Assembly (NCBI GenBank): GCA_030680075.1
Contig: JAUXWR010000234.1
Location: forward strand, 1-64,000
From: Legionella sp.
GTDB lineage: Bacteria > Pseudomonadota > Gammaproteobacteria > Legionellales > Legionellaceae
Length of the DNA: 64,000 bases
Direction of reading: 5' to 3'
Shown here one piece after another: positions 27,199 to 35,967 of the stretch. The translations under genes were made by a program, and so were the position numbers. Under the pieces are notes generated by a model. The model did no database searches and was not told where the DNA came from. It saw only the letters and a list, made by a program, of their open reading frames with translations. Numbering within the stretch: position 1 is the stretch's first letter; every line of letters begins with the position of its first letter.

Positions 27199-28119
27199 TT
27201 ATAATCCGTTTTTCTTTTCAACACCATCTACTTTTGACAAAGAGTGCTTAAAATACTCAAAAAAAGCACTGCTTTGGTCCAAAACCAGCAGATCCTGTTT
27301 ACTGTTAAAACTGGCTTCATAAGCTTTTAAACTGCGGTAAAAAACAAAGAAATCTTTGTTTTTGCTAAAAGCATCTGCATAAATAGCTGCCGCTTGTGCT
27401 TGCCCGTGAGCTCTGAGTATTTCCCCTTCACTGCGTGCTTTTGCCAGCAAGACAGTCACTTCTGCATCAGATTCAGCTTGAATAGCTTCGGCTGTAGCCT
27501 GACCATCCGCGCGATGGCGGTTAGCAATTTTTTGCATATCAGCACGCATGCGTTGATAAACGGCATTACTGGTGGTTGGCGGAAGTTCTATGCCCTTGAT
27601 TCTTACATCAACGACATGTACACCCAAACCTTTGGCCTGCTGTTCTGCGTTATCACGTAAGAGCCCCATCACATCATCCCGGCCACCGGAAACAAGTTCC
27701 GATATGGTGCGTTTACCAAATTGAGCGCGAAGTGACGTATTTAATTGTTGTTCAAGTAATGTTTCTGCCTTGAACTCATTACCGCCGGTCGATTTAAAAT
27801 AGCGAGCGAGATCTTCAATGCGCCATTTTACATAATAATCCACAATGACGTCTTTCTTCTCTTTGGTTACAATTCGGGAAGATTTAATATCCAATGTCTG
27901 GATACGTGTATCAAAAAGACGCACACTCTCAATAAACGGTGTTTTAACGTGCAAACCTGGGCTAAGTACTCGTGCCTGCCCTGTTTGTGCATCATCCACC
28001 AATCGACCCAAACGCAGTAAAATACCTTGCTGGCCTTGGGTCACGGTAAACATACTGGTTAATACTATCATCAGGATAATAAACGCTATAACGCCCAGGG
28101 TTATTTTCATTGAATTCAT
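27199..28119 (-). CDS. hflC: FtsH protease modulator HflC
   Basis: A 306-residue SPFH/band-7 protein anchored by one N-terminal helix (LGVIAFIILMIVLTSMF), with its domain in the periplasm. With HflK it forms a large cage around FtsH and limits its access to membrane substrates. The domain is recognisable from QGILLRLGRLV and the DVRIKGIELP segment; a coiled coil rich in AEAIQAESDAE follows. Its start overlaps the hflK stop. Confidence 0.94.
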   Translation of the reverse strand: MNSMKITLGVIAFIILMIVLTSMFTVTQGQQGILLRLGRLVDDAQTGQARVLSPGLHVKTPFIESVRLFDTRIQTLDIKSSRIVTKEKKDVIVDYYVKWRIEDLARYFKSTGGNEFKAETLLEQQLNTSLRAQFGKRTISELVSGGRDDVMGLLRDNAEQQAKGLGVHVVDVRIKGIELPPTTSNAVYQRMRADMQKIANRHRADGQATAEAIQAESDAEVTVLLAKARSEGEILRAHGQAQAAAIYADAFSKNKDFFVFYRSLKAYEASFNSKQDLLVLDQSSAFFEYFKHSLSKVDGVEKKNGL

Positions 28120-29273
28120 TAACCATTCCTCCCTTGGCGTATTGTCTCTCGAACAATATTACGGCTGGTGACTATCGAACTATCGGCATCGTTTAAGCCT
28201 GCTGAATGCTCTGCATTTCCTGAATCAGTACTTGCCTCTTTCGGCGCAGGAGGCAGTGAAGAGGCAAGTTTGTCCAAGGGTAAATAAAGCATGTTACCCG
28301 CTTTCCCATCGACAATAACCTTACTACTTTTACTTAGTATCTGCTGCATGCTATCCAAATACATACGCTCGGAAGTAACCAGAGGCGCTAGAGTATAAGT
28401 GGGTAAAATGGCCAGAAATTCGGCCACCTCCCCTTTTGCCCGTAATACGACTTGCTGGGCATAAGCCTTGGCTTCCGCGGTGATGCGTTGAGCATTACCC
28501 TGAGCAATGGGCACAACACGCGCTTTATAGGCGCCAGCCTGCTCTTTGAAGCGCTTTTCATCTTCTTGTGCCTTGATAGCATCATCAAAGGCATCCTGAA
28601 CATTTTCAGGCGCACGTGCGGGCTGTGGAGATACGTTAACGATAATAATACCTGTTTTGTACGTATCAAGGATTTTAATCAGTGAGTCCTGTACGTTAAT
28701 CCCCCAGGCTTCGCGCCCTGCGGTAATAATTTGATCAAGTGTGGTCGTACCGACTACTTGCCGTAAAGCACTTGAGGTAGCCTGCTTTAAACTTTCTTCC
28801 GGATCAGCAACATTAAATAAATAAGCTTCCAAATCCCCTATTCGATACTGAACCGCAACAGATACTGAAACCAGATTCTCATCTTGCGTCAGCATTTGAG
28901 CCGAGTACGAATAATCAGAAACCCTGTCAACGTTAACGACGATTTTAGAATCGATAAGACGAGGAATCCAATGTGGACCCGGACCTACCGTTTCGACGTA
29001 TTTTCCAAAACGAAGAATAGCGGCCTGCTCAGCAGGATCAACGATAAAAATCCCGGATAATGCCCAAAGGATGAAGATAATCAATATAACCAAAGATGCA
29101 ATTAAGCCTCCGCTTTTGGCAGAAACAGGCGCACCAGGAGTACCCTGACCAGAACCCCCGAAGAGCGCTTTTTTCAGTTTTTCCTGAAAACGTTTTAGCG
29201 CCTCGTCGAGATCCGGTGGTTGTTTTTTACCACTCCATGGATCCTTGCCTTTGTCCGGCTCATTCCATCCCAT
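28119..29273 (-). CDS. hflK: FtsH protease modulator HflK
   Basis: The 384-residue partner of HflC. The N terminus is Gly/Pro/Lys-rich (MGWNEPDKGKDPW), followed by one membrane helix near residues 55-75 (LIASLVILIIFILWALSG) and the SPFH domain (EQAAILRFGKY). The C-terminal tail after residue 345 is polar. GGGAG 6 nt before the ATG supports the start. hflK and hflC overlap, which implies coupled translation. Confidence 0.94.
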   Translation of the reverse strand: MGWNEPDKGKDPWSGKKQPPDLDEALKRFQEKLKKALFGGSGQGTPGAPVSAKSGGLIASLVILIIFILWALSGIFIVDPAEQAAILRFGKYVETVGPGPHWIPRLIDSKIVVNVDRVSDYSYSAQMLTQDENLVSVSVAVQYRIGDLEAYLFNVADPEESLKQATSSALRQVVGTTTLDQIITAGREAWGINVQDSLIKILDTYKTGIIIVNVSPQPARAPENVQDAFDDAIKAQEDEKRFKEQAGAYKARVVPIAQGNAQRITAEAKAYAQQVVLRAKGEVAEFLAILPTYTLAPLVTSERMYLDSMQQILSKSSKVIVDGKAGNMLYLPLDKLASSLPPAPKEASTDSGNAEHSAGLNDADSSIVTSRNIVRETIRQGRNG

Positions 29274-29355
29274 TGATTTCTCCCACCGTCTAAATATGCA
29301 AAGCTAGAATTCTATGGCCATTGTCGGCTTTAAGCAAGGGTTAGAAGAGAAATGT

Positions 29356-29380
29356 GACAGCTCAGCAAAGGTGAGCTGTC
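29356..29380 (-). terminator. Hairpin after the ankyrin gene
   Basis: GACAGCTCA and TGAGCTGTC form a 9-bp perfect stem with a 7-nt loop, 10 bp beyond the stop of the minus-strand ankyrin gene. On that strand it is followed by ACATTTCTCTT, only moderately T-rich. It probably separates the ankyrin gene from hflK. Confidence 0.5.
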
Positions 29381-29389
29381 AATCTTTGA

Positions 29390-30814
29390 TTATGATAAAG
29401 AACGGCTTGCACCATTCTCTGCCTCATCCTCATCCTGTTCCGAAGAATTCAGCACATTATGCATCTCCACTTTGGCACCAACTTTGTTCATGTCGTCAAA
29501 AATTTTGGCTGAGCGTTTATTAGGGTACGATTGCACATAATTCTTTACTTCATCCCAGGATAAATTACCACGCTCAATTCTCCATAGCATGGTACTGTTT
29601 CGATTATAAAAGCACTCTTCGCTTATACCTTTCTGATAACTCTTGACAAAGCGAGCCAAGCTAATTTCATTAGCAGTTGCGGATGCCCTTAAAACCAGAT
29701 CTGCCAATTTATAACCTATCCCACGAACAATACCAAAGAAATGTCTTGCTGATGTGCTTAGCGCTCTATCTGCAAAGATAATATCATGCAAAGGATTATC
29801 CTTATTATAAACTGCTCGCGCAAACTGCAAACCTAGTTGGGTTTTATCTTTCGTGTATTCGCTAACTGCATTTAACAATGCCATATTATTATCGCGCAGC
29901 AGATTACGAAACTCATCTGAGCGCGGCGCTGAAGCACCATGACACAGGAGCATGGCTATACAACGAATGGATCTGACTGGGGCTTCCTTATTTTGTAAAC
30001 GGTTGCAAAGAAGATCAATGGCGGGCAAGTTATCAATATTAACGGATGTATCCAAAGGGTTGGGTTCATCGGGCTTTACTATTACATATTGAAGTAATGC
30101 TTCCAGGGTTTTTTCTGTAACAAGATCAGCTGACATTAGCAGAGGAGTTTGTTTCTGTTTAAGACAGGGATTATTGATTGCGGCATTGGCTTTTATCAAA
30201 GCGTGCACAGCATCTGGGAAATCCAGGCAAACGGCTAAATGTAGCGGCTGCAGATCTTCCAAGGGTTGCAACGGTGGCAAGCCTTTACTCGCTTGATTAA
30301 CATTTGGTTTCCATGCGAGCACCTCTTTTAAAACGTTAGTATCCTTTGTCTGAATTGCACGTGCGATTAATGTTTGACCTTCCTCATCTCGTGCATTCAA
30401 ATCAAATTGCAGTGTCATCGCGGCTTCTGGAGCTCTTTGGATTTCATCTTCAAGACAACTATTTTCACCCGCCGGGTTCGATTTATAACCTAAAAGTGCC
30501 TTCAAATGGTTAATTACGCTACATAATATGAAGAACAGATCTATTTTCTTCAGTTTTAAAGCCAAATGAATAGGCTGACTGGACGAAATATCCGCTCCTT
30601 CATGAATAATATACTCTATGTGCTGACTGAGATTATTCTTTTCCGCATCATGTGCCAAAATAAGGTAATTTAGTAGGGTACTTTGCTTACCATCCTGATT
30701 CCAAATTGTCTCTTGCAGCAAGTCTTTGTTCGACGCTTTTTTTCGAGCGATAAATTCTTGAAAATCGTCAAAATTCGTATTAATAACCCTGTTTAACTCA
30801 TCGAAAAAATCCAT
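29390..30814 (-). CDS. Ankyrin-repeat protein, candidate Dot/Icm effector
   Basis: A 474-residue protein with no signal peptide. Ankyrin-type repeats are seen at about residues 78-100 (SSQPIHLALKLKKIDLFFIL), 145-175 (EEGQTLIARAIQTKDTNVLK) and 190-220 (LQPLHLAVCLDFPDAVHALI), with weaker copies to about 310. The C-terminal part is helical, and the last 20 residues are rich in Glu, Asp and Ser (SEQDEDEAENGASRSLS), similar to the acidic E-block seen in many Dot/Icm substrates. I start at ATG 30814 after GGGA; an in-frame ATG three codons upstream is possible. It lies alone between hflK and trmB. Confidence 0.7.
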   Translation of the reverse strand: MDFFDELNRVINTNFDDFQEFIARKKASNKDLLQETIWNQDGKQSTLLNYLILAHDAEKNNLSQHIEYIIHEGADISSSQPIHLALKLKKIDLFFILCSVINHLKALLGYKSNPAGENSCLEDEIQRAPEAAMTLQFDLNARDEEGQTLIARAIQTKDTNVLKEVLAWKPNVNQASKGLPPLQPLEDLQPLHLAVCLDFPDAVHALIKANAAINNPCLKQKQTPLLMSADLVTEKTLEALLQYVIVKPDEPNPLDTSVNIDNLPAIDLLCNRLQNKEAPVRSIRCIAMLLCHGASAPRSDEFRNLLRDNNMALLNAVSEYTKDKTQLGLQFARAVYNKDNPLHDIIFADRALSTSARHFFGIVRGIGYKLADLVLRASATANEISLARFVKSYQKGISEECFYNRNSTMLWRIERGNLSWDEVKNYVQSYPNKRSAKIFDDMNKVGAKVEMHNVLNSSEQDEDEAENGASRSLS

Positions 30815-30903
30815 AATCAACATCCCATATTATTTTAAGTACGCAGGCTAACCAGCCAGGGCTCCATATTACACAGTGACCAAATGAAGATCAAAACCTG
30901 TTT

Positions 30904-31575
30904 TTAACATTTAAGGTAAATTAAATCCCACACCCCATGCCCTAATCGCGTACCGCGTTGCTCAAATTTGGTTAACGGTCTGGTTGCAGGTCGAGGTGAA
31001 AAACCCCCGTCTTTCTGACTATTGGATAAGTTGATTTCAGCTGATAACACGGAATGGATATGCTCTGCATAATCCTGCCAATCGGTCGCGCAGTGAATAA
31101 TCCCGGCAGGCTTCAAGCACTCTACCACTAATTTGATAAATTCCGGCTGTATCAGGCGCCGCTTGTTATGTCTTTTTTTATGCCATGGGTCTGGGAAGAA
31201 AATTTGTACCGTGGAAATACTATTATGAGGAAGCTGCTGTTTAAATACCTCGACCGCGTCATGAGTAACGAGACGAACATTAGTAACCCCCTCATCATGC
31301 AAATCAGCGGTAAGGCTCCCGATACCGGCTCGATGTACCTCGATACCAACAAAATCCATTTCGGGGTGATTTTTGGCCATAGTCAAGAGAGAGGCTCCCA
31401 TACCAAAGCCAATTTCTACCACAACCGGTGCCTCACGCCCGAAAATGGACACCATATCCCAAGGCTTGCCATCTATGGGTAGCTCATAATTCTTAAGCCA
31501 GTTATCCAGCGCAAATTGCTGTCGATTACTAACACGCCCTGCGCGCAATACAAAACTCTTTATGGTTCGTCTCAT
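30904..31575 (-). CDS. trmB: tRNA (guanine-N7)-methyltransferase
   Basis: Methylates G46 in the variable loop of tRNAs using S-adenosylmethionine. The 223-residue protein has the SAM motif VEIGFGMGASLL near residue 52 and the catalytic FPDPWHKKRHNKRRL near residue 128, both diagnostic of TrmB. The C-terminal GTRLGHGVWDL is the family's usual end. The start follows AAGAAGTGA. Confidence 0.94.
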   Translation of the reverse strand: MRRTIKSFVLRAGRVSNRQQFALDNWLKNYELPIDGKPWDMVSIFGREAPVVVEIGFGMGASLLTMAKNHPEMDFVGIEVHRAGIGSLTADLHDEGVTNVRLVTHDAVEVFKQQLPHNSISTVQIFFPDPWHKKRHNKRRLIQPEFIKLVVECLKPAGIIHCATDWQDYAEHIHSVLSAEINLSNSQKDGGFSPRPATRPLTKFEQRGTRLGHGVWDLIYLKC

Positions 31576-31705
31576 TTTAAATCACTTCTTACTATAAACT
31601 GCTCGGGATTATAACGCTTATTGCAGCTTTTGCGATCACCGATTAAAATATTGCCATTGTTTAGTATTAACCGCTTTAAAATGGTGATAAAATCAGCAAA
31701 ATAAA

Positions 31706-31734
31706 TTGCATCTTAAGTCGTTTTTTGCTATAAA
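31706..31734 (+). promoter_or_regulatory. Candidate promoter of rpmB-rpmG
   Basis: TTGCAT (31706-31711, 3 of 6) and TATAAA (31729-31734, 5 of 6) are separated by exactly 17 bp in the divergent trmB/rpmB gap. The -35 is weak, so the call rests on the -10 and the spacing. Confidence 0.4.
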
Positions 31735-31858
31735 GGCGCACTTGGATTATCCTAATATTTTTCGATAATGCTACCGACTTAAGCGATATCCCGGTTATTC
31801 GCTCAGCGAACGCCCTGAATTGATTATTTTTATACACCGAACAAATTGGAGTAACAAC

Positions 31859-32095
31859 ATGTCAAGAGTATGTCAAGTTACTGGCAAGCGACCGATGAGT
31901 GGTAACAATGTCTCGCACGCCAACAACAAAACAAGACGACGTTTTTTGCCTAACATTCAATTTCACCGTTTTTGGGTTGAAGAAGAAAATCGTTACGTCA
32001 GGCTAAAAATTAGTACTAAAGGAATGCGTATCATCGATAAATTAGGCATCAAAGCTGTTTTGGATAAGCTTAGAGCTAAAGGCGAAAAAGTTTAA
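31859..32095 (+). CDS. rpmB: 50S ribosomal protein L28
   Basis: A 78-residue basic protein of the large ribosomal subunit. [21 protein letters not shown] and the following [10 protein letters not shown] are conserved L28 motifs. TTGGAG lies 9 nt before ATG 31859. The upstream in-frame ATG at 31820 would add an atypical leader and is rejected. It is followed 16 bp later by rpmG. Confidence 0.97.
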   Translation: MSRVCQVTGKRPMSGNNVSHANNKTRRRFLPNIQFHRFWVEEENRYVRLKISTKGMRIIDKLGIKAVLDKLRAKGEKV

Positions 32096-32111
32096 TTGAA
32101 TAGGAAAAACC

Positions 32112-32276
32112 ATGGCAGCTAAAACGATTAAAATTAAGATGGAATCCACTGCAGGTACCGGTTATTTTGTAACAACCACTAAAAACCCGCAGAATCATCC
32201 TGAGAAAATGGAATTACGCAAATTCGATCCCGTAGTTCGTAAATACGTTATTTTTAAAGAAAAGAAAGTAAAATAA
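32112..32276 (+). CDS. rpmG: 50S ribosomal protein L33
   Basis: A 54-residue large-subunit protein. It starts [19 protein letters not shown] and ends [11 protein letters not shown]. It lacks the CxxC pairs of the zinc-binding form, so it is the zinc-independent L33 type. TAGGA precedes the ATG by 6 nt. The rpmB-rpmG pair is a standard ribosomal operon and ends at an intrinsic terminator. Confidence 0.97.
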   Translation: MAAKTIKIKMESTAGTGYFVTTTKNPQNHPEKMELRKFDPVVRKYVIFKEKKVK

Positions 32277-32280
32277 TTTT

Positions 32281-32307
32281 AGCCTCTTTAATAAGAGGCT
32301 TTTTTTT
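32281..32307 (+). terminator. Intrinsic terminator of rpmB-rpmG
   Basis: AGCCTCTT-TAAT-AAGAGGCT forms an 8-bp hairpin followed by an uninterrupted T run to 32307. It begins 5 bp after the rpmG stop. Confidence 0.9.
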
Positions 32308-32598
32308 ACCTGAAAACCCGCAATATCATTCTTATATTTAGCTTGAATCCAGATTTATCAGCTACCAGTTTCTGCATCGCCCACAAACGAAAAAACTCAA
32401 CGTGATAAATTTGATTGCAATTGACGATATTTATTTTCAAATAAAATTCTCCTTAACGGAAGGACAACTCTCAGGAAGACGTATATCTGGCTAGCGGATA
32501 TGAGCCTTCTTTTAATTTTGTTCAACCAGCTACTGGATAATCCCTCCGAATCAGTTAAACTTAATATAATAAGAGCGATGATACCAAAGAGGACTTGC

Positions 32599-33999
32599 AT
32601 GAAACCATCATTGCAGCTCAATATTAGTCAACATCTCACCCTTACGCCCCAGCTTCAGCAAGCTATTCGTCTCCTGCAACTATCAACACTTGATCTGCAA
32701 CTTGAAATTCAGCAGGCTGTTGAATCAAATCCCATGCTCGAAGCCACCCCAGGCGAGGAGAAAGAAGACTCTCGAGAAAATGATAAAGCCACACAAGATG
32801 AATTTGCCGATTTTCAGTGGTCACAGCTCTATAGTAATCTTAACAAACGTTCAAACTTCGATGAAAATGATTACAATTACGAAAATCTTCATTGCACCAC
32901 AACAAATTTACGCGATCATCTCCACTGGCAATTAGACTTAACACCAATGAGCGATATTGATCGCATTATCGCCACCACGATTATTGATGCTATCGATGAT
33001 GATGGTTTTCTGACCCAGGCCGTTGACGAAATACATGCAAGCTTAAACAGTGAAGCCTATCCGCTTGATATTGACGAAATTGAAATGGTAAGACATCGCT
33101 TGCAACTTTTTGATCCAGTCGGTTGCGCCGCGTCTACCCTTGCTGAAACATTACTCGCGCAACTAAGGCAACTGCCGGAAACTAACGATGACGTTGAGTT
33201 AACCAAGCAAATCATCCGCAATGATATTGAATTACTTGGCCAGCACAATTACCGTCAATTAATGAAAAATTACCATGTTAACGAAACGAGCCTTAATAAG
33301 GTATTGCAAATTATTCAACGGTTAAATCCAAAGCCTGGCAGCATCATTTCCCAAGGCAATACAGAATATATTATTCCAGACATTACCGTTAAAAAAATTG
33401 AAGGGAAATGGCAGGTACTTCTAAATCAAAACAGCTTGCCACGCCTTAGTATTAATAACCATTACGCATCAATGATACAACGCGCTGATAATAGTGCGGA
33501 TAATGTATTTTTAAAAAATAATCTGCAAGAAGCACGCTGGTTCTTAAAAAGTATTCAAAGCCGTCAGGAAACCTTATTAAAGGTAGCTCGCTGTATTGTT
33601 GATTATCAAGAGGCGTTTCTTGAACAGGGTGAGGAGGCGATGAAACCCTTAATCCTCAATGATGTAGCCCTCGCACTCGATATGCATGAGTCTACTATTT
33701 CGCGAGTAACTACGCAAAAATTCATGCACACACCTCGAGGTGTGTTTGAGTTAAAGTACTTTTTTTCAAGCCATGTAGCCACTGATAATGGGGGAGAGTG
33801 TTCTTCAACAGCTATCCGGGCGGTTATTAAAAAAATTATTGCTTCGGAAAATCGCAATAAGCCGCTTAGTGACAGCAAAATTGCCCAAATAATTGGAGAG
33901 CAAGGTATTCAGGTTGCGCGTCGAACGGTGGCCAAATATCGCGAAGCAATGAGCATTGCTCCATCTAATGAACGTAAAACCATCTGTCGTCAGTATTAA
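32599..33999 (+). CDS. rpoN: RNA polymerase sigma-54 factor
   Basis: Sigma54 recruits RNA polymerase to -24/-12 promoters that need AAA+ activators; in Legionella it serves flagellar and other genes. The 466-residue protein has the N-terminal activator-interacting region (LQLNISQHLTLTPQLQQAIRLL), an acidic linker near 55-75, the core-binding region and the C-terminal RpoN box ARRTVAKYRE near residue 447. AGAGGA 6 nt upstream fixes the start at 32599. It heads the rpoN-hpf-ptsN-npr run. Confidence 0.95.
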   Translation: MKPSLQLNISQHLTLTPQLQQAIRLLQLSTLDLQLEIQQAVESNPMLEATPGEEKEDSRENDKATQDEFADFQWSQLYSNLNKRSNFDENDYNYENLHCTTTNLRDHLHWQLDLTPMSDIDRIIATTIIDAIDDDGFLTQAVDEIHASLNSEAYPLDIDEIEMVRHRLQLFDPVGCAASTLAETLLAQLRQLPETNDDVELTKQIIRNDIELLGQHNYRQLMKNYHVNETSLNKVLQIIQRLNPKPGSIISQGNTEYIIPDITVKKIEGKWQVLLNQNSLPRLSINNHYASMIQRADNSADNVFLKNNLQEARWFLKSIQSRQETLLKVARCIVDYQEAFLEQGEEAMKPLILNDVALALDMHESTISRVTTQKFMHTPRGVFELKYFFSSHVATDNGGECSSTAIRAVIKKIIASENRNKPLSDSKIAQIIGEQGIQVARRTVAKYREAMSIAPSNERKTICRQY

Positions 34000-34013
34000 A
34001 TAAGGAGAATGTT

Positions 34014-34307
34014 ATGCAAATCAATTTCACAGGCCACAATGTCGAAGTGACATCTGCGTTAAAATCTTACACCGAAGATAAGTTTGGAAAACTGGAGCGT
34101 CATTTTGATAAAATAACGGCTATCAATGTTGTATTTAATGTTGAAAAATTAGTTCAAATCGCCGAAGCAACTATTTTAATAACTAAAGGTGACCTGCATG
34201 CACGTGCAGAATCTGAAAACATGTACACAGCTATTGATGAATTGATGGATAAATTGGACCGTCAGTTAATTAAGCATAAAGAAAAATTAAGAGAACACCA
34301 CAATTAG
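34014..34307 (+). CDS. hpf: Ribosome hibernation promoting factor (short HPF)
   Basis: A 97-residue protein that binds 30S in stationary phase and helps make inactive 100S ribosomes. It begins MQINFTGHNVEVTSALKSY and has the ADLHARAES-like block GDLHARAESENMYTAIDELMD that marks the family. It is the short form, without the long C-terminal dimerisation domain. AAGGAG 7 nt upstream supports the start. It follows rpoN by 14 bp, the conserved gene order. Confidence 0.94.
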   Translation: MQINFTGHNVEVTSALKSYTEDKFGKLERHFDKITAINVVFNVEKLVQIAEATILITKGDLHARAESENMYTAIDELMDKLDRQLIKHKEKLREHHN

Positions 34308-34328
34308 TATCATTTGAAAAATCCTGTG

Positions 34329-34359
34329 ATTAACAGAGAGTTTAAGGCTCTCTGTTAAT
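34329..34359. terminator. Perfect 12-bp stem between hpf and ptsN
   Basis: ATTAACAGAGAG and CTCTCTGTTAAT are fully complementary around loop TTTAAGG. No T run follows on the plus strand. It may be a partial terminator, a processing site or an mRNA-stabilising stem that uncouples hpf from ptsN-npr. Confidence 0.55.
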
Positions 34360-34451
34360 AATCAATACTATTAACCATCCAAGCTTTGCTTGTATCGAGC
34401 GGAAAAGAAGGAGTAAAATAAGCCTTTGTTTTTACGAAAGTGTTTTGTGTT

Positions 34452-34922
34452 ATGCAATTTTCACAACTGTTCACCCCCGGAAATGTATTTATAGACGCTT
34501 TTTCTCAGAGCAAAACCGCCGTCTTTCATCGAATCAGCGAATTACTCAGTGCCAATACCCCCACTCTCAAGCTTCAGGATTTGTTCGATGCCTATTGGAA
34601 GCGTGAAAATCTGGGTAGCACGGCCATTGGTTATGGCATAATTATTCCGCACATACGCACTCCTTTATTAAAATATCCGAAAGCCTGTTTTATAAAATTA
34701 CGCCACCCCGTTGAATTCGGCGCTGAAGATAAACAACCGGCTGATTTGGTAATTGGCCTCGCATCGCCTCAAAATCAGGCAGAATTACATTTAATTATTT
34801 TAAATAATCTGCTAGAACGGTTTAGCCAGCCGTCTTTTCGAAAAATGTGCCGAAGTATGAACACTTCAGAATCATTATACGCACTACTGGTTAATGATAT
34901 AGTTGAACCTGTTTGCGCATGA
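34452..34922 (+). CDS. ptsN: PTS IIA-like nitrogen-regulatory protein (EIIA-Ntr)
   Basis: A 156-residue cytosolic phosphocarrier of the nitrogen PTS, which receives phosphate from NPr and regulates potassium transport and stress responses. The phosphorylated histidine lies in YGIIIPHIRTPL near residue 68. The N-terminal QLFTPGNVFIDAF is family-like. I start it at ATG 34452; the frame extends 4 codons upstream. It lies between hpf and npr, as expected for the rpoN cluster. Confidence 0.92.
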   Translation: MQFSQLFTPGNVFIDAFSQSKTAVFHRISELLSANTPTLKLQDLFDAYWKRENLGSTAIGYGIIIPHIRTPLLKYPKACFIKLRHPVEFGAEDKQPADLVIGLASPQNQAELHLIILNNLLERFSQPSFRKMCRSMNTSESLYALLVNDIVEPVCA

Positions 34923-34965
34923 AAGATTAGTTGTGCAACCTTAACGCGTGATAAATTGGCCTGCT

Positions 34966-35235
34966 ATGATAAAAATTAACGTTCTAATAATTAATAAACT
35001 CGGCTTGCATGCAAGAGCCTCTGCAAAATTTGTTGCGACATCAATGAAATTTCAGAGCCATATTGATGTTACCAAACAGTCAAAAACCGTCAATGGTAAA
35101 AGTATCATGGGGATTATGATGCTTGCTGCGAGCCAAGGCAGTGAATTAACCTTGCAAATTGAGGGACCTGATGAAGTTGAGATGGAAAAAGCCTTGGTGG
35201 ATCTTATTAATGATCGCTTTGGTGAGGGAGAATAA
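34966..35235 (+). CDS. HPr-like phosphocarrier NPr
   Basis: An 89-residue HPr-family protein that passes phosphate from EI-Ntr to EIIA-Ntr. The active histidine is in NKLGLHARASAKF at residue 16. KTVNGKSIMGIMMLAA carries the conserved Ser region, which is a kinase site in Gram-positive HPr and a structural one here. No rapZ lies between it and ptsN, unlike E. coli. The start at 34966 gives a normal N terminus. It corresponds to ptsO/npr. Confidence 0.92.
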   Translation: MIKINVLIINKLGLHARASAKFVATSMKFQSHIDVTKQSKTVNGKSIMGIMMLAASQGSELTLQIEGPDEVEMEKALVDLINDRFGEGE

Positions 35236-35304
35236 TCTCGTCTGTGCGCGTTCCTCGGGTTGAGATTGTTTGAGTATCCAAGCCAGTTTTAAGATTGTGC
35301 CACG

Positions 35305-35425
35305 AAGTATGTGTGTCCTGGGAAAGTTTTAATAAAACTCGCTGACGCCATCCGTGGCGCGCTCAAGAAAAACATCCATGTTTTTCTATGGTTTTATAAA
35401 AACTTTCCCAGGACACACATACTTC
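35305..35425. mobile_element. Palindromic element with perfect 27-bp inverted arms
   Basis: Positions 35305-35331 and 35399-35425 are exact reverse complements over 27 bp, and arms of ATAAAAC/GTTTTAT continue inward. The 67-bp centre contains a second small hairpin (AAAACATCCATGTTTT). There is no coding capacity. It follows npr by 69 bp. Whether it is mobile or a regulatory structure is not known. Confidence 0.75.
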
Positions 35426-35489
35426 TAATCGAGTGCAGTGAATATTAAAATCCATTTTAAACCAATCTGAAGGTCTTAAAGATTACGGC

Positions 35490-35572
35490 AGATCCTTCGC
35501 TAGGCTCAGGATGACAGCCGCCTATTAGGTGCTCTTGAGGCCTGTCATGTCGAGCATAGCGAGACATCTCGC
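35490..35572. repeat. Imperfect inverted repeat pair
   Basis: AGATCCTTCGCTAGGCTCAG near 35490 and TGTCATGTCGAGCATAGCGA near 35547 are inverted relatives: about two thirds of 27 positions pair, including the CGCTA-GCTC core and the terminal ATGACA/TGTCAT. It looks like a diverged REPIN-type pair in the same gene-free patch. Confidence 0.5.
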
Positions 35573-35600
35573 CTATGTAAACTCGCGAATCTCCTTCCCT

Positions 35601-35809
35601 GTCGTCCCGGAATTAAGAGAGACTTAACGAGCACGCGAGTTTAGTCTCTCTTAATGTCCGGGATCTATTTTCAGGCTGGTACGAAGTATTAATCCTGACA
35701 TGATGACAAGCAATACTGCCTGAGAAGATGCACCAAGTGGAATGGATCCCGGACATTAAGTAAGACTAGGTTCGCACGCTCACCAAGTCTTACTAAATTC
35801 CGGGACGAC
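35601..35809. mobile_element. Composite palindromic element with two subterminal hairpins
   Basis: GTCGTCCCGGAATT at 35601-35614 is the perfect inverse of 35796-35809. Just inside each end is a hairpin: CCCGG...AAGAGAGACT with AGTCTCTCTT...CCGGG on the left, and CCCGG...AAGTAAGACT with AGTCTTACT...CCGGG on the right. About 30 bp of the left hairpin, GAGTTTAGTCTCTCTTAATG to CCGGGATCT, recurs at 50427-50456. I see no gene between 35236 and 35967. Confidence 0.7.
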
Positions 35810-35967
35810 ACCCATTAAGCGTGCTTCAATCAGGGTAAGGCTAAAAAGTTAGTGCTATACGTTTTCTAGATTTCATATAAAGGCTCGCAAAGATGGAAGC
35901 AGTATAACTTACTCGCCTGTTTGCAAGTTAAAGATAACTTGACAAGATACTAGTAAACAAAAATAAA

